Positions 36,226 through 45,540 of a stretch of 64,000 bases of DNA are shown here, in pieces. The translations under genes were made by a program, and so were the position numbers. Below the pieces are notes generated by a model, which searched no databases, was not told the DNA's origin, and was given only the letters and a program-made list of their open reading frames with translations. Within the stretch, counting starts at the first letter, position 1. Each line of letters opens with the position of its first letter. The DNA lies in assembly GCA_965262055.1 (NCBI GenBank), contig CBDHEI010000002.1, forward strand, positions 3,038,001 to 3,102,000. The letters are read 5' to 3'. Origin of the DNA: G958296245 sp965262055. Lineage in GTDB: Bacteria > Chloroflexota > Dehalococcoidia > Lucifugimonadales > G958296245.

Positions 36226-36344
36226 GAAAGTTGGCCCGGCGATGCAGCAAACACCCCGGGCCGTGGCGCCACCTGATTGGACAGGTGATGCAGTAGCATT
36301 GTACTACTCGCAGACCCGCTCCCGACAGGAGGCGGGTCTTTTTG
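36226..36344 (+). ncRNA. Candidate structured small RNA or recombinase leader
   Basis: Between a promoter and a strong terminator lies about 120 nt with no ORF but three more stems in order: GGCCCGG/CCGGGCC (36233-36239 with 36256-36262), CACCTG/CAGGTG (36270-36275 with 36282-36287) and AGTAG/CTACT (36292-36296 with 36304-36308), then the terminator stem. The recombinase gene starts 29 bp after it. It is either a stand-alone sRNA or an attenuator leader controlling recombinase expression. No known RNA family is recognised. Confidence 0.5.
36312..36344 (+). terminator. Strong intrinsic terminator before the recombinase
   Basis: AGACCCGC (36312-36319) pairs with GCGGGTCT (36332-36339), and the 3' arm runs into a T5 tract. 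Confidence 0.85.
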
Positions 36345-36372
36345 ATTTCAGGGAGTCGGAAAGGAGGCAGCA

Positions 36373-38166
36373 ATGGCGAGAATCACCGATAGGAAGACGG
36401 AGGCGAACCGGGCGGCCATCTACGCCCGCGTCTCGGACAAGAGCCAGGACGGGGAGGACAAGACCTCCATCTCCGAGCAGACAGGCGACATGGAAGCCTA
36501 CTGCGAGAGCAAGGGGCTGACCATCACCGCCCGCTACCAGGAGGTGGGCCGGGGATGGTCGAAGAAGCGGCCCGAGTTCCAGCGGATGCTGGCCGACGCC
36601 AGACGCGGACGCTTCGATACCATCGTGTGCTGGAAGTCCGACCGCCTGAGCAGGGGCATGTACCCCGCCGCCGCCCTCATGGAGGTCGTCGAGGCCCATC
36701 AGATACGGCTCGAAGCCGTCTTGGACGCCATCGACATGAAGACCTTCGGACTCATGGCGGCCATCGGCAAGATAGAGTTGGACAACTTCCGGGAGCGGTC
36801 CACTATGGGCAAGCGGGGGACTGCCAAGCAGGGACGGGTGCCCACCGGCGGCGTCCCCTACGGATACCGCATCGGGGACGACGGCAGGTTCGAGGTGATT
36901 GAGGAGCAGGCGGAGGTCGTCCGCCACATCTTCCGCATGTACGTCGATGAGCGGATGGGGTCCTACTCGATTGCCGTGCGGCTGACCGACGAGGGGGTTC
37001 CCACGCAGTCCGGCAAGCTGCTGTGGCTTCAGTCCCGCGTGCACCACATTCTGAGGAATGCCACCTACACGGGCACCTGGGTCTACGGAAGGTACCGCCA
37101 CGTCTCCACCGAGGACGGTATGAAGGTCTACGACCAGCCCAAGGACACCTGGATTGAGATTCCGGTCCCGCAGGTGGTCGACGATGAGACCTGGAAACGG
37201 GCGCAGAAGTTGAAGAAGCAGCGGGGCACGAAAGCCAAGAGGAATACCAAGGTGGTCTACCTGTTGCAGCACCTTCTGAAATGCGGCGAGTGCGGACGAA
37301 ACTTCCATGCGAGGGCGAGTTGGACAACCACCAGCGTTCGCAAGGGCAAGGCTTACACCTACGACCTGTCCACTCCCCGCCGCTACTACATGTGCAACGG
37401 GATGCAGAGTATGCGCCTGCGCTGCCGGGAGAAGCCCTACATCCGGGCCGAGCAGTTGGAGGAGCCGATATGGAGCGAGGTGAAGCGGGTACTCCAGAAC
37501 CCCGACCTGATCGTCGCCGGTATCGCCGACCTCGATTCTCAGGATGGCGTCGGAATGGAGGAGGAGATCGCCCAGGCCGAGCGAGACCTGCGGAGCATCC
37601 AGATGGAAGAGGACCGCGCCATCAGGCTGTTCGTGTCGGGGAAGATCACCGAGGCCCAACTCGACCTTCAGCGTAGGTTCATCACCGAGCGGCTTGAGAG
37701 CGCCAGGGCGAAGCTGGACGATTATCTGGTTCAGGAGACGAGTGGAGCTGAAAAGCGGCGACTGATGGAGGAGGTCCTAACCTGGGCGAGAGAGTTCGGC
37801 CAGGGCCTGGACGAGGTGACCCTCGAGGAGCGTCACGACTATCTCCAGATGCTCGTGGAAGAGGTCGTCATCGACAGGGACAACAACGTGGACATCACGC
37901 TGGCTTTACCCATCGACGATGATTCCTCAGACCCTGATTCTCCTGACCCTGAGTCCCCTCAGCCTGAGTGCGTGTCAATTGGTTCACAGGAACCTTCGTG
38001 CTGCGGTTCAGTCAAGCATGGCGATCTTGCTCTTTCCCTGAGAGACTTCTGGCGACAGTGCTGTTGGAGACAGCGGCAGGGTTCCAGTTGGCTGCGTAGA
38101 GCAGCGGTGCTCCCTGCACTGTCAATCGCAGGTGGTACAAGCCGGGCGTGGCGCATGGAGACCTGA
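36373..38166 (+). CDS. Large serine recombinase (integrase)
   Basis: 597 residues from ATG 36373 (AAAGGAGG upstream). Catalytic domain: AAIYARVSDKSQDGEDKTSI (Ser21), then CWKSDRLSRGMYPAA. The recombinase domain follows (GGVPYGYRIGDDGRFEVIEE, then LLWLQSRVHHILRNATYTG), a zinc ribbon (KCGECGRNFHA, later MRLRCREKPY), and a coiled-coil. It probably integrates and excises the conjugative element. After about residue 530 (acidic DSSDPDSPDPESPQ) the last 65 residues are Trp/Arg/Cys-rich and unlike recombinases, so an attachment junction or read-through into flanking DNA may lie there. Confidence 0.92.
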   Translation: MARITDRKTEANRAAIYARVSDKSQDGEDKTSISEQTGDMEAYCESKGLTITARYQEVGRGWSKKRPEFQRMLADARRGRFDTIVCWKSDRLSRGMYPAAALMEVVEAHQIRLEAVLDAIDMKTFGLMAAIGKIELDNFRERSTMGKRGTAKQGRVPTGGVPYGYRIGDDGRFEVIEEQAEVVRHIFRMYVDERMGSYSIAVRLTDEGVPTQSGKLLWLQSRVHHILRNATYTGTWVYGRYRHVSTEDGMKVYDQPKDTWIEIPVPQVVDDETWKRAQKLKKQRGTKAKRNTKVVYLLQHLLKCGECGRNFHARASWTTTSVRKGKAYTYDLSTPRRYYMCNGMQSMRLRCREKPYIRAEQLEEPIWSEVKRVLQNPDLIVAGIADLDSQDGVGMEEEIAQAERDLRSIQMEEDRAIRLFVSGKITEAQLDLQRRFITERLESARAKLDDYLVQETSGAEKRRLMEEVLTWAREFGQGLDEVTLEERHDYLQMLVEEVVIDRDNNVDITLALPIDDDSSDPDSPDPESPQPECVSIGSQEPSCCGSVKHGDLALSLRDFWRQCCWRQRQGSSWLRRAAVLPALSIAGGTSRAWRMET

Positions 38167-38190
38167 GAGAGGTAGGAAGGAAGGAGACCT

Positions 38191-39939
38191 ATGGCGAGTG
38201 TGTTGGCAACGCTGGCGGCCCTTGCTGTCATTGGTCTGTTGTTCGCGCTGGACCCTGGCGGGGCCATCGCCGAGAGTGGCTTCCCCGATTACCGGGAAAT
38301 GGATTGGAAGCAGCTGACGGCCTGGGGCTTCCGGACGATTGGCGTCGGCGTCGGGCTGCTGCTCGTGCTGTTGGTGTGGCTCAAGTTCCGGTCCTGGCAG
38401 GAGATCAAGTATCCGGGTTCATCGGAGCCGGTAACCCGGCAGCCGAGCGAACTGCCGGCGGCGGCTGTATCGGTGCTGGAAGACCGGATGGTCAGCGACC
38501 GAACGCTGCTGGCGGCGATAGTCGAGATGTGCCAGCGCGGCACGTTGCAATTCGAGTGCGTCGGAACAGGGAGCATCTACAAGTACCGGCTGTCGAAGCG
38601 GGGTCCCACGCAGTTTGACTGGGAGCAGTTGATATGCAACAGATTGCCAGCGAGCCCCACAACGGTTCAAGAGCTGCATGACGGGATAAGCGAGCGCGAG
38701 GATGTCATCGGCTCTCAGTTGGGGAAGTACCTCCAGGGCCGAGGCCTCTTCGATGACAACCCGATGCGGGTAATGAGGGAACATGGAGATGATGGATTCG
38801 GCCTGGGAGTATTGGCCGCGGCTTTGATCGGCGTTGGCGGCGGGCTTTGGATGGCTTTATGGCTGCCCCAATGGTGGGCGAACTCTCTGGTCGGCGCGTT
38901 CATCGGGTTCATATATTGGCTAATTGCGACGCCGATGAACACGGGTAAGCTGCCGCCAACGGAGGCGGGGGCGTATGAGATAGGTCAGTGGCTTGGTTTG
39001 AAAGAATCCCTGCCCGGACCTGACCAGGAGGAAGGCCGGGACGAACCCGACTCCATGTTGGCCTATGCCATCGCACTGGATGCGGCTCAGCCCTGGCTGG
39101 ACGTCTCGGTCCCTGCTCCATCATGGTTCGGCTCCGGTGAGGCAGCCTCCCTGAGCGCTTCCGACCTGGGCGTGGCCTATCACGGCTTTATGTCCGCACC
39201 GGCGTGGGGCCTCGCAGGACGGTCCAACGACGCGTCGGAAGCGGCTGCGGGGCCACACAACGAGGCAGAGCAGGAACTGTTACAGGAAGTGTCCCGATTG
39301 GCGCCGTTGTACACCGAGCAGGCTGAAGGGGCGGCGAATAGCCAGGGCGGTGGTGGAACGGTGCATGAGAGACCACAAACTGAGGGCGTCACGCCTGGGA
39401 CGGAGGCGCGAGGGGAAACAACGGCAGATCCCGCGAGTTCGCCGCTGGAATATCGAAAGTACCGGCCACCGGGGCAGGTGGAGGAGACGAAGGGCGGACG
39501 GGGGGGCGGCGGTTGCTTCATGTGGGTGGTCCGCCTGCTCGGCATAGGGGCGTTGGTCGTGGCGGTCCTAGTCGGCATCAACTTGGCTTCACCGGCCGTC
39601 GACCCGTGTCCGGTGGACTCTCCGACAATCCCGCCACCCGGACTGCTGGGCGCGGCGCTTGACGTGTTCCTGGATGAGTGCGTGAGCGTTGCCGGAGACG
39701 TGGTGTCGCACGATGTCGGCGAGCTGGTGGTGGAGGTGGACCGGGGAGAATACGTGCAGTGGGTGAGGGTCCGTGGACCGGCGGATGTCTTCGAGCGGGT
39801 TTCCGTGGGCGAGCGCGTTCACGTGGCCGGACGGATCGGCGAGCATGAGGACGGGGGGTACGTGGTGCATCAAGGAGTGGACCGCGGGTGGTGGGGCAAT
39901 TTCCGTGAGAACCTACCGGGGGACGTTCTCACGCCCTAA
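38191..39939 (+). CDS. DUF2207-type membrane protein lacking the usual N-terminal domain
   Basis: 582 residues from ATG 38191 (AAGGAAGGAG upstream). It begins with one helix and a second at about 50-65, then the DUF2207-protein cytoplasmic part (RQPSELPAAAVSVLEDRMV, IVEMCQRGTLQF), two central helices (LGVLAAALIGVGGGLWMALW, SLVGAFIGFIYWLIATP), and the MLAYAIALDAAQPW motif. A low-complexity linker leads to a Gly-rich GGRGGGGCFMWVV helix and a C-terminal extracytoplasmic beta domain. The roughly 200-residue extracellular DUF2207 domain normally at the front is absent. Function is unknown. Confidence 0.7.
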   Translation: MASVLATLAALAVIGLLFALDPGGAIAESGFPDYREMDWKQLTAWGFRTIGVGVGLLLVLLVWLKFRSWQEIKYPGSSEPVTRQPSELPAAAVSVLEDRMVSDRTLLAAIVEMCQRGTLQFECVGTGSIYKYRLSKRGPTQFDWEQLICNRLPASPTTVQELHDGISEREDVIGSQLGKYLQGRGLFDDNPMRVMREHGDDGFGLGVLAAALIGVGGGLWMALWLPQWWANSLVGAFIGFIYWLIATPMNTGKLPPTEAGAYEIGQWLGLKESLPGPDQEEGRDEPDSMLAYAIALDAAQPWLDVSVPAPSWFGSGEAASLSASDLGVAYHGFMSAPAWGLAGRSNDASEAAAGPHNEAEQELLQEVSRLAPLYTEQAEGAANSQGGGGTVHERPQTEGVTPGTEARGETTADPASSPLEYRKYRPPGQVEETKGGRGGGGCFMWVVRLLGIGALVVAVLVGINLASPAVDPCPVDSPTIPPPGLLGAALDVFLDECVSVAGDVVSHDVGELVVEVDRGEYVQWVRVRGPADVFERVSVGERVHVAGRIGEHEDGGYVVHQGVDRGWWGNFRENLPGDVLTP

Positions 39940-40188
39940 AGCCGCTCTGCGCTGCCTTCCGCGCTCCGGGAATGCTTTTTGGTCGCATGACGGCTGGCCG
40001 TGTCTGGTTCGTGCAGCAACGTGGTCCTCCCCGGACCGTGATGACGTGCTCCTCCTAGCCGACGAGCCACGGGGCTTCTGGTGCCGAGTCTCAATAGATA
40101 CTTGCCAACGCTCATGATGTCTGTAACATGGGTATTGGATAGTTGAGGCTACCGTTGGGCCGTCGAAGGTCATTGAGGAGGTTGCAAA

Positions 40189-40623
40189 ATGGCGCACGAC
40201 CATCACGAGTGTGACGACCACGAGCATCACGCCCACGGTCACGATGAGCACGAGTGCGACGGCCACGAGCACCACGCCCACGCGCACGGCATGCATGAGT
40301 GCGACGACCACGAGCACCACGGGGACGAGTCTGGGCATATGCATGACATGCACGAGTGCGACGATCACGAGCACCACTCCCACGCGCACGACCCGCACGA
40401 GTGCGACGACCACGAGCACCATGCCCACGCGCACGACCCGCACGAGTGCGACGACCATGAGCACCATGCGCACGTGCACGACATGCACGAGTGCGACGAG
40501 CATGAGCACCATGGCGATGAGCTTGGGCACCAGCATGATTCGCACGAGTGCGACGATCACGAGCACCACTCCCACGCGCACGACCCGCACGAGTGCGACG
40601 ACCACGAGCACCACTCCCATTAA
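40189..40623 (+). CDS. His/Asp/Cys tandem-repeat metal-binding protein
   Basis: 144 residues built almost wholly from nine copies of HECD-x-HEHH joined by His/Ala/Asp spacers (for example AHAHDP). There is no signal peptide or hydrophobic segment, so it is cytoplasmic. GAGGAGG precedes ATG 40189. Each repeat offers one Cys, several His and acidic residues, suited to binding Zn, Ni, Co or Cu in bulk. It sits directly before a zinc-type CDF exporter and near a ZnuABC/Fur set, supporting a metal buffer or storage role (inference). A GC-rich hairpin at 40657-40680 follows. Confidence 0.85.
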   Translation: MAHDHHECDDHEHHAHGHDEHECDGHEHHAHAHGMHECDDHEHHGDESGHMHDMHECDDHEHHSHAHDPHECDDHEHHAHAHDPHECDDHEHHAHVHDMHECDEHEHHGDELGHQHDSHECDDHEHHSHAHDPHECDDHEHHSH

Positions 40624-40688
40624 TCATTGGCATCGTGGCGTAGAACAGTCTACAGTGGGGCCGTGCGCGGAGCCGGCCCCATTTGCCT

Positions 40689-42086
40689 ATGGTTCGGGAC
40701 GCGTCCCTGCGCGAAGGCGTGCCCAGGCTTGTTGGGCTATCGAACGGGCCGGCGTCGGTAACGGGGTTCCAAGCAGTGCGACGCGTGGTCGCTGAACTGT
40801 TGAAGTCATTGGGGCGGAGCTCAGAGCCTTCGGGCGCTGTGTTTAGCCTTGCGAGTGAGTCCGGTGGTGGGTCTGGGCATGGCTCCGGTGGCAGCCACGG
40901 TCACGAAGACCACGACCGCGACGCCCACGGGCATGATGACCATGACCACGACGCCTGCGGGCATGATGACCATGACCAAGACGCCCACGGTCACGAAGAC
41001 CACGACCAAGACGCCCACGGGCATGATGACCACGACCAAGACGCCCACGGGCATGATGACCACGACCAAGACGCCCACGGGCATGATGACCATGGCCACG
41101 ACGCCTGCGGCCATGACGATCACGGTCACGACGATCATGGCCACGACCACGGCGGCCACGATCATGCTCACGACCTAAGAGGGGCGAGCCGGCGGAGCCT
41201 GATTATCGCATTTACGCTGATTTCGACCTACATGTTGGCCGAAGTCGTGGGTGGTATCTTGTCGGGCAGCCTGGCCCTCATAGCCGACGCGGGGCACATG
41301 CTCACCGACGCCCTCGCTATTCTAATGGCCCTCATAGCCATGTGGATTGCGGAGAGGGCGGCGTCGGCCAAGCGTACGTTCGGGTACCAGCGCTCCGAAG
41401 TGCTGGTCGCAATGCTGAACACCATCGCGCTATGGGTGATCGCAGGCTGGATAGTGTTCGAGGCGTACCACCGGACCTTCAGCGAAGAGATCGAAATAGA
41501 CGGGTGGCCTGTGCTCTTCGTCGGGATGGGGGGCCTGCTGATAAACCTCCTGGTTGCCTGGATACTCCGTCGGTCCGCCGAGCACAGTATGAATGTCGAA
41601 GGCGCCTTCCAGCACGTGCTTGCCGACCTGATGGGATCGGTCGGCGTGGTGGTTTCGGCGATAGTCGTTCTGACCACGGGATGGATCCTCATCGATCCCA
41701 TCCTGAGCGTCCTCATCGCGTTCCTGATCCTGTGGAGCAGCCGGCACCTGATGCTCACGGTGATGAACGTGCTGCTCGAGGGTGCTCCCAAGCACATAGA
41801 CGTGAACAAGCTCAGCAGCGACATCGAAGACCTGGAGGGCGTGACCCTTATTCACGATGTGCACGTCTGGACAATAACGTCGGGAAGCGAAGCCTTCACT
41901 GCCCACACTCTCGTGGACCCCGCCTATCAGCATCTCGGGGCGCTGCGTAGCCGCATACAGGACATCACGCACAACGAGTACGGCATCGCTCACGTCACCG
42001 TGCAGCTCGAACAGTCGATGGCCGGCTGCAAGGAAGACCACCACGTCGACCATCTCGGGCACGCGGTCCGCCCGTCCGCGGGATAG
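40689..42086 (+). CDS. Cation diffusion facilitator (Zn/Co/Cd exporter) with extended His-rich N-terminus
   Basis: About 465 residues; the start is uncertain because no SD is clear (TTG 40683 or ATG 40689 shown). Residues about 70-160 repeat DAHGHDDHDQ-like units rich in His and Asp. Six transmembrane helices follow with the CDF zinc-site motifs: HMLTDALAIL after IADAG (TM2, H-x3-D) and HVLADLMGSV (TM5, H-x3-D). The C-terminal domain ends with LIHDVHVWTITSG and HVTVQLEQ. It exports divalent metals in exchange for protons. The His-rich segment is N-terminal rather than between TM4 and TM5, as in many CDFs. Confidence 0.9.
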   Translation: MVRDASLREGVPRLVGLSNGPASVTGFQAVRRVVAELLKSLGRSSEPSGAVFSLASESGGGSGHGSGGSHGHEDHDRDAHGHDDHDHDACGHDDHDQDAHGHEDHDQDAHGHDDHDQDAHGHDDHDQDAHGHDDHGHDACGHDDHGHDDHGHDHGGHDHAHDLRGASRRSLIIAFTLISTYMLAEVVGGILSGSLALIADAGHMLTDALAILMALIAMWIAERAASAKRTFGYQRSEVLVAMLNTIALWVIAGWIVFEAYHRTFSEEIEIDGWPVLFVGMGGLLINLLVAWILRRSAEHSMNVEGAFQHVLADLMGSVGVVVSAIVVLTTGWILIDPILSVLIAFLILWSSRHLMLTVMNVLLEGAPKHIDVNKLSSDIEDLEGVTLIHDVHVWTITSGSEAFTAHTLVDPAYQHLGALRSRIQDITHNEYGIAHVTVQLEQSMAGCKEDHHVDHLGHAVRPSAG

Positions 42087-42117
42087 GGAAGTCCAGGTGG
42101 AGGGCTTGACCGGCCGC

Positions 42118-44547
42118 CTATTCGAGTACGCGCAGCGTGGCCGGTACGTCCATACGCCGCAGCTTGCGCACGGTGAGCGCCGGGGCTAGGGCTACGACGA
42201 CGATCCCCGCGGCCAGGACGGCGGCCATTTGCGGCGCGTCTATCGCGAGAATCACCCCCATGTCGGGATAGCTCGCGGGGATGAGCTCGCGGATGAACCA
42301 GAGCAGTATGCCGTAGCCGAGAACGAGGCCCAGTAGCGTGGCGAGCGTACCTAGGACGAGGCCCTCCGCGGCCAGGATGCCGAGCACCCTGCGCACAGGC
42401 ACACCGTAGGCGAACATTGTCGCGTGGTCCCGCGCTCGCTCGTCGGAGTTTATGTTCGCAGTGTTGAAGGCGATCAGCAGCGCGAGGCCGAGCACGAACA
42501 TCTGTATAACTATGAAGACGCTCGCGAACTGCTCGAACACGTCCTGGGCCGCCTTGGACGTCTCGGCTATGCCCTGCACGGTAGCGACGCCCGGGGAGCC
42601 GAACAGGGCGCGTTTGGCGTCGTTCAGGGTCTGGCCGGGGGCCGGCGCACCGGTGACGATGTTCGCGAACCCTTCGAGGCCCGCCAGACCGGCGTGGCGG
42701 ATGTCCACGTAGGAGTTGAAGCGGATCGGGTGAGGATGGACGGCAAGCACGGGTATGGAGTTCGTGTCGAGGGTGAAGGAGTCGGGGCCGGTACGCACCG
42801 GGAGCGTAAGCGTGACGCTGTCGCCTGCGCCGACGCCGAGGTCTTCGGCGGCCTTGCGGGCGAGGACGATGCCGGGCCCAGCGGAGGACAGCTCCCCCTC
42901 CAGGACTGTAGGCCGCCAGGCGCCGCTCTCCAGGTCGACGTACTGGACGAGGACGTTGACGGACTCGCCGGCGCCCTGCACGCTACCTTCCAGGACGATC
43001 CCGGGCTCGGCTACTCTGAGCGCGCCTCCGTTCACGATGCCGTTCACCTCGGGCGAATCGACCGGGTAGAAAGAGTCGAGCCGTACGACGAGCCGGTCGG
43101 GCACGCCGCGGAGCAGCTCCTCGTCGCCCCGCGCCAGGGTCGCGAGCAAAGAGTCCGTCATGCCGACCACGCTGACGAGGAGCGCGAGCACTGCGGTGAG
43201 AGCTAGGAGTGTCAGGAGAGTGCGCCGGGGCGCCCGCATCAGGTTGCGGAAGGGCATGCGACCGAGACTGCTCCCCGGCAGGGGCATGCGGCTGATGGCC
43301 GGGGCAAGGCCGCCGCCCCGCGCTGCCAGGTGTCCGGTCCTGATCGCATCCACGGGCTGTACACGGACCGCGCGGAAGACGGGCCACAGCACGGCGAGGA
43401 TCGGCAGCAGGAAGCCGATGGCCGCGACCCCTGCAAAGATGCCCGTCTGGAAGGGCGTGATGAAGACGGGCAGCGGCACGAAGCTCTCGAGCACGCCGGC
43501 CATGAGCCTTGCAATCACCCACCCAATGCCGATGCCGAACACGACCCCCAGGACGGCTATCTGGATCCCGACGAGCAGGGGCCGCACAGCTATCGCAACG
43601 GGGTTCACGCCGAGGGCCATGGACGTGCCGATCTCGCGTCGCTGCGTCTCGACCATGCGGGCCGCGAAGTTCAATGACGCGAACGCAGCGCCCGCGAAGA
43701 GCGCCAGCGCGAATACGTTGTAGAACTGCTGGTCTCCCTCCGGGTCGCGGGTGAGGGCGAGGTACGAGGCATCGTCCTCGGTCCGCATCAGGTCGAGGCC
43801 GGTTTCTGGGTGGCGCACCGCCGTCTCGGCAAGCAGCGCCGTCTCCACGTCTTTCAGGTCGGTCCCGGGCTCGACGGTGAGTACCAGGTCGTTGACCTGC
43901 CCGTGCCTGCCGGACAGCCCCTGCGCGGTCTCCAGGGACGTGAACACGACGGCCAGGTTCGCCTGACCGAAGAAACCGCCGTCCTCGACTATCAGGAAGT
44001 ATTCGGGGGATACGGCGTGCCCGACGTACCGGGCGGTGATGCCTCCCCCAAGACGCAGCCCGCCCTCATCCGGAAGCTCGTAGTAGACGCCGAAGTTGCG
44101 CTCGATCAGCATGACCGGCTCGCCGATCTCCCCCTCCTCAATGGCCCGTCCGACGATGGTCTCGACGCCGTTCACGCTGGGTCCGCCGTCCGACATGTCG
44201 ACGCCGATGATCCTGCCCGGCACGAAGATGGAGCCGTCGCCGGTGTCGACCTCGACCTGCGTCGGCGAGATAAGCCGCTCCTCGGCGGCCTCCACGCCGT
44301 CGATACCCTCCGCGATGGCTTCTAGGGCGCCCTGCGGGAGGAAGCCGTCCCCGCTGGGCCGCGCGCGGATATCGTACATGTTCGTCAGGGCCAGGCTCGC
44401 GTCGTTGGAGGCGAAGCGCCACTGGGTGACGCTGCTCAGGCCGGCGAACATGCCGGTCCCGATGGCGATCATCAGGGCAATGCCCGCCACCTGGACCCAG
44501 CGGGCTCTGGCGTCCCTCAATGCCCAGCGAAGCCTCAGGGCCAACAA
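42118..44547 (-). CDS. ABC transporter permease with two FtsX domains (LolE/MacB-like)
   Basis: 809 residues from a TTG start. One N-terminal helix is followed by a large periplasmic MacB-type domain, then an FtsX core (FNVFALALFAGAAFASLNFA ... VETQRREIGTSMALGVNP), a second periplasmic domain and a second FtsX core ending LAPALTVRKLRRMDVPATLR. It works with the ATPase encoded 10 bp upstream. Substrates of this class are lipoproteins, peptides or cell-envelope signals; the actual one is unknown. Confidence 0.88.
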   Translation of the reverse strand: MLALRLRWALRDARARWVQVAGIALMIAIGTGMFAGLSSVTQWRFASNDASLALTNMYDIRARPSGDGFLPQGALEAIAEGIDGVEAAEERLISPTQVEVDTGDGSIFVPGRIIGVDMSDGGPSVNGVETIVGRAIEEGEIGEPVMLIERNFGVYYELPDEGGLRLGGGITARYVGHAVSPEYFLIVEDGGFFGQANLAVVFTSLETAQGLSGRHGQVNDLVLTVEPGTDLKDVETALLAETAVRHPETGLDLMRTEDDASYLALTRDPEGDQQFYNVFALALFAGAAFASLNFAARMVETQRREIGTSMALGVNPVAIAVRPLLVGIQIAVLGVVFGIGIGWVIARLMAGVLESFVPLPVFITPFQTGIFAGVAAIGFLLPILAVLWPVFRAVRVQPVDAIRTGHLAARGGGLAPAISRMPLPGSSLGRMPFRNLMRAPRRTLLTLLALTAVLALLVSVVGMTDSLLATLARGDEELLRGVPDRLVVRLDSFYPVDSPEVNGIVNGGALRVAEPGIVLEGSVQGAGESVNVLVQYVDLESGAWRPTVLEGELSSAGPGIVLARKAAEDLGVGAGDSVTLTLPVRTGPDSFTLDTNSIPVLAVHPHPIRFNSYVDIRHAGLAGLEGFANIVTGAPAPGQTLNDAKRALFGSPGVATVQGIAETSKAAQDVFEQFASVFIVIQMFVLGLALLIAFNTANINSDERARDHATMFAYGVPVRRVLGILAAEGLVLGTLATLLGLVLGYGILLWFIRELIPASYPDMGVILAIDAPQMAAVLAAGIVVVALAPALTVRKLRRMDVPATLRVLE

Positions 44548-44557
44548 TTCGGCACCT

Positions 44558-45259
44558 CTACCAGCGCAGCTCGGAGAGTGGGGTCTTGCCGCCCTCCGGC
44601 GGGCCGTCGCTGACGATGTGCCCGCTGCTCATCTCGACGACCCTGTCGGCAATGCGCGATATCTCCCGGTTGTGGGTGACCACCAGGACGGCGCGGTCGG
44701 CGGACGCCTGCGCGATCAGCAGCTCGAGTATCTGCGCCCCGGTCCTGAAGTCGAGCTCTCCCGTAGGCTCGTCGGCCAGCAGGACGGGATTGCCGGTGGC
44801 AAGGGCCCTTGCTATCGCGACGCGCTGCTGCTCGCCGCCGGAGAGCTCGTGAGGGAAGTGACCGATACGGTGGTCTAGTCCGACGGACTCCAGCACCGAC
44901 TCGGGGGCCACGCTCCCGCGCTTCCCTGCGACGTCCACGCCGAACTCCACGTTCTCGAGGGCTGTGAGCCCTGGGAAGAGGTTGAAGCTCTGGAATATGA
45001 AGCTTACGGTCTGCCGTCTGAGTGCGAAGAGCTCCGTGCGCGATGCGGTGGTGATGTCACGCCCTCCAACCGAGACGGTCCCGGTGGTGGGGGTGTCCAG
45101 CGCGCCGATTATGTTGAGCAGGGTGGTCTTGCCACTCCCCGAGGGGCCCAGGACTACGACGAACTCCCCGTCCGCCACGTGCAGGTCCACCCCGTCCAGC
45201 GCCCGTACCTCTACGGGGCCGATCTGGTAGTGCTTGGAGACTCCGATAAGGTCAATCAA
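44558..45259 (-). CDS. ABC transporter ATP-binding protein (LolD/MacB class)
   Basis: 233 residues from TTG 45259 (GGAGGG upstream). Walker A GPSGSGKTTLL, Q-loop FIFQSFNLFPGL, signature LSGGEQQRVAIARAL, Walker B PVLLADEPTGELD and the switch His in VLVVTHNREI. The GELD motif is typical of the LolD/MacB/FtsE group, which pairs with FtsX-type permeases like the one encoded next. Confidence 0.93.
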   Translation of the reverse strand: MIDLIGVSKHYQIGPVEVRALDGVDLHVADGEFVVVLGPSGSGKTTLLNIIGALDTPTTGTVSVGGRDITTASRTELFALRRQTVSFIFQSFNLFPGLTALENVEFGVDVAGKRGSVAPESVLESVGLDHRIGHFPHELSGGEQQRVAIARALATGNPVLLADEPTGELDFRTGAQILELLIAQASADRAVLVVTHNREISRIADRVVEMSSGHIVSDGPPEGGKTPLSELRW

Positions 45260-45415
45260 CCCTCAACCCTCCGCAGCCCGCTCTTCCAGAATGCCCCGGC
45301 GTCCCACAGGACCGGCGCCGATTACTGTACCAGAAGGCTCGCGGATGTGTGCTCTTGCTGCAGGGGAAGGTTGCACAGCTCCGGTCTTGCTCGTATGGGG
45401 GGAATCCCCGATATC

Positions 45416-45540
45416 TGTCTCATTCTGTCTAATTTTGTCTCATTCAGCTTTGACTTGCGAGACAGTGCTTCGACACCAGCAAGACGAAACCAGACACCAG
45501 CAAGACGGAATGAGGCACTGACGAGGCAGAATGAGACACA
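45416..45540. repeat. Imperfect inverted repeat with internal direct repeats
   Basis: TGTCTCATTCTGTCT (45416-45430) is echoed by TGTCTCATTC (45436-45446) and inverted at 45526-45538 (GCAGAATGAGACA); arms of about 38 bp match at most positions. Inside, GACACCAGCAAGACG occurs twice (45472-45486, 45493-45507; 21-bp period). It fills most of the 454-bp gap 45260-45713, where no gene is seen. It may be a small non-autonomous repeat element. Confidence 0.65.

Noticed and set aside
39913..41171. Val/Met- or Arg/Ala-rich frames across the His-repeat region and a possible CRISPR array
   Set aside because: The repeats are codon-driven; units are not separated by unique spacers, and the plus-strand His-rich products explain them.
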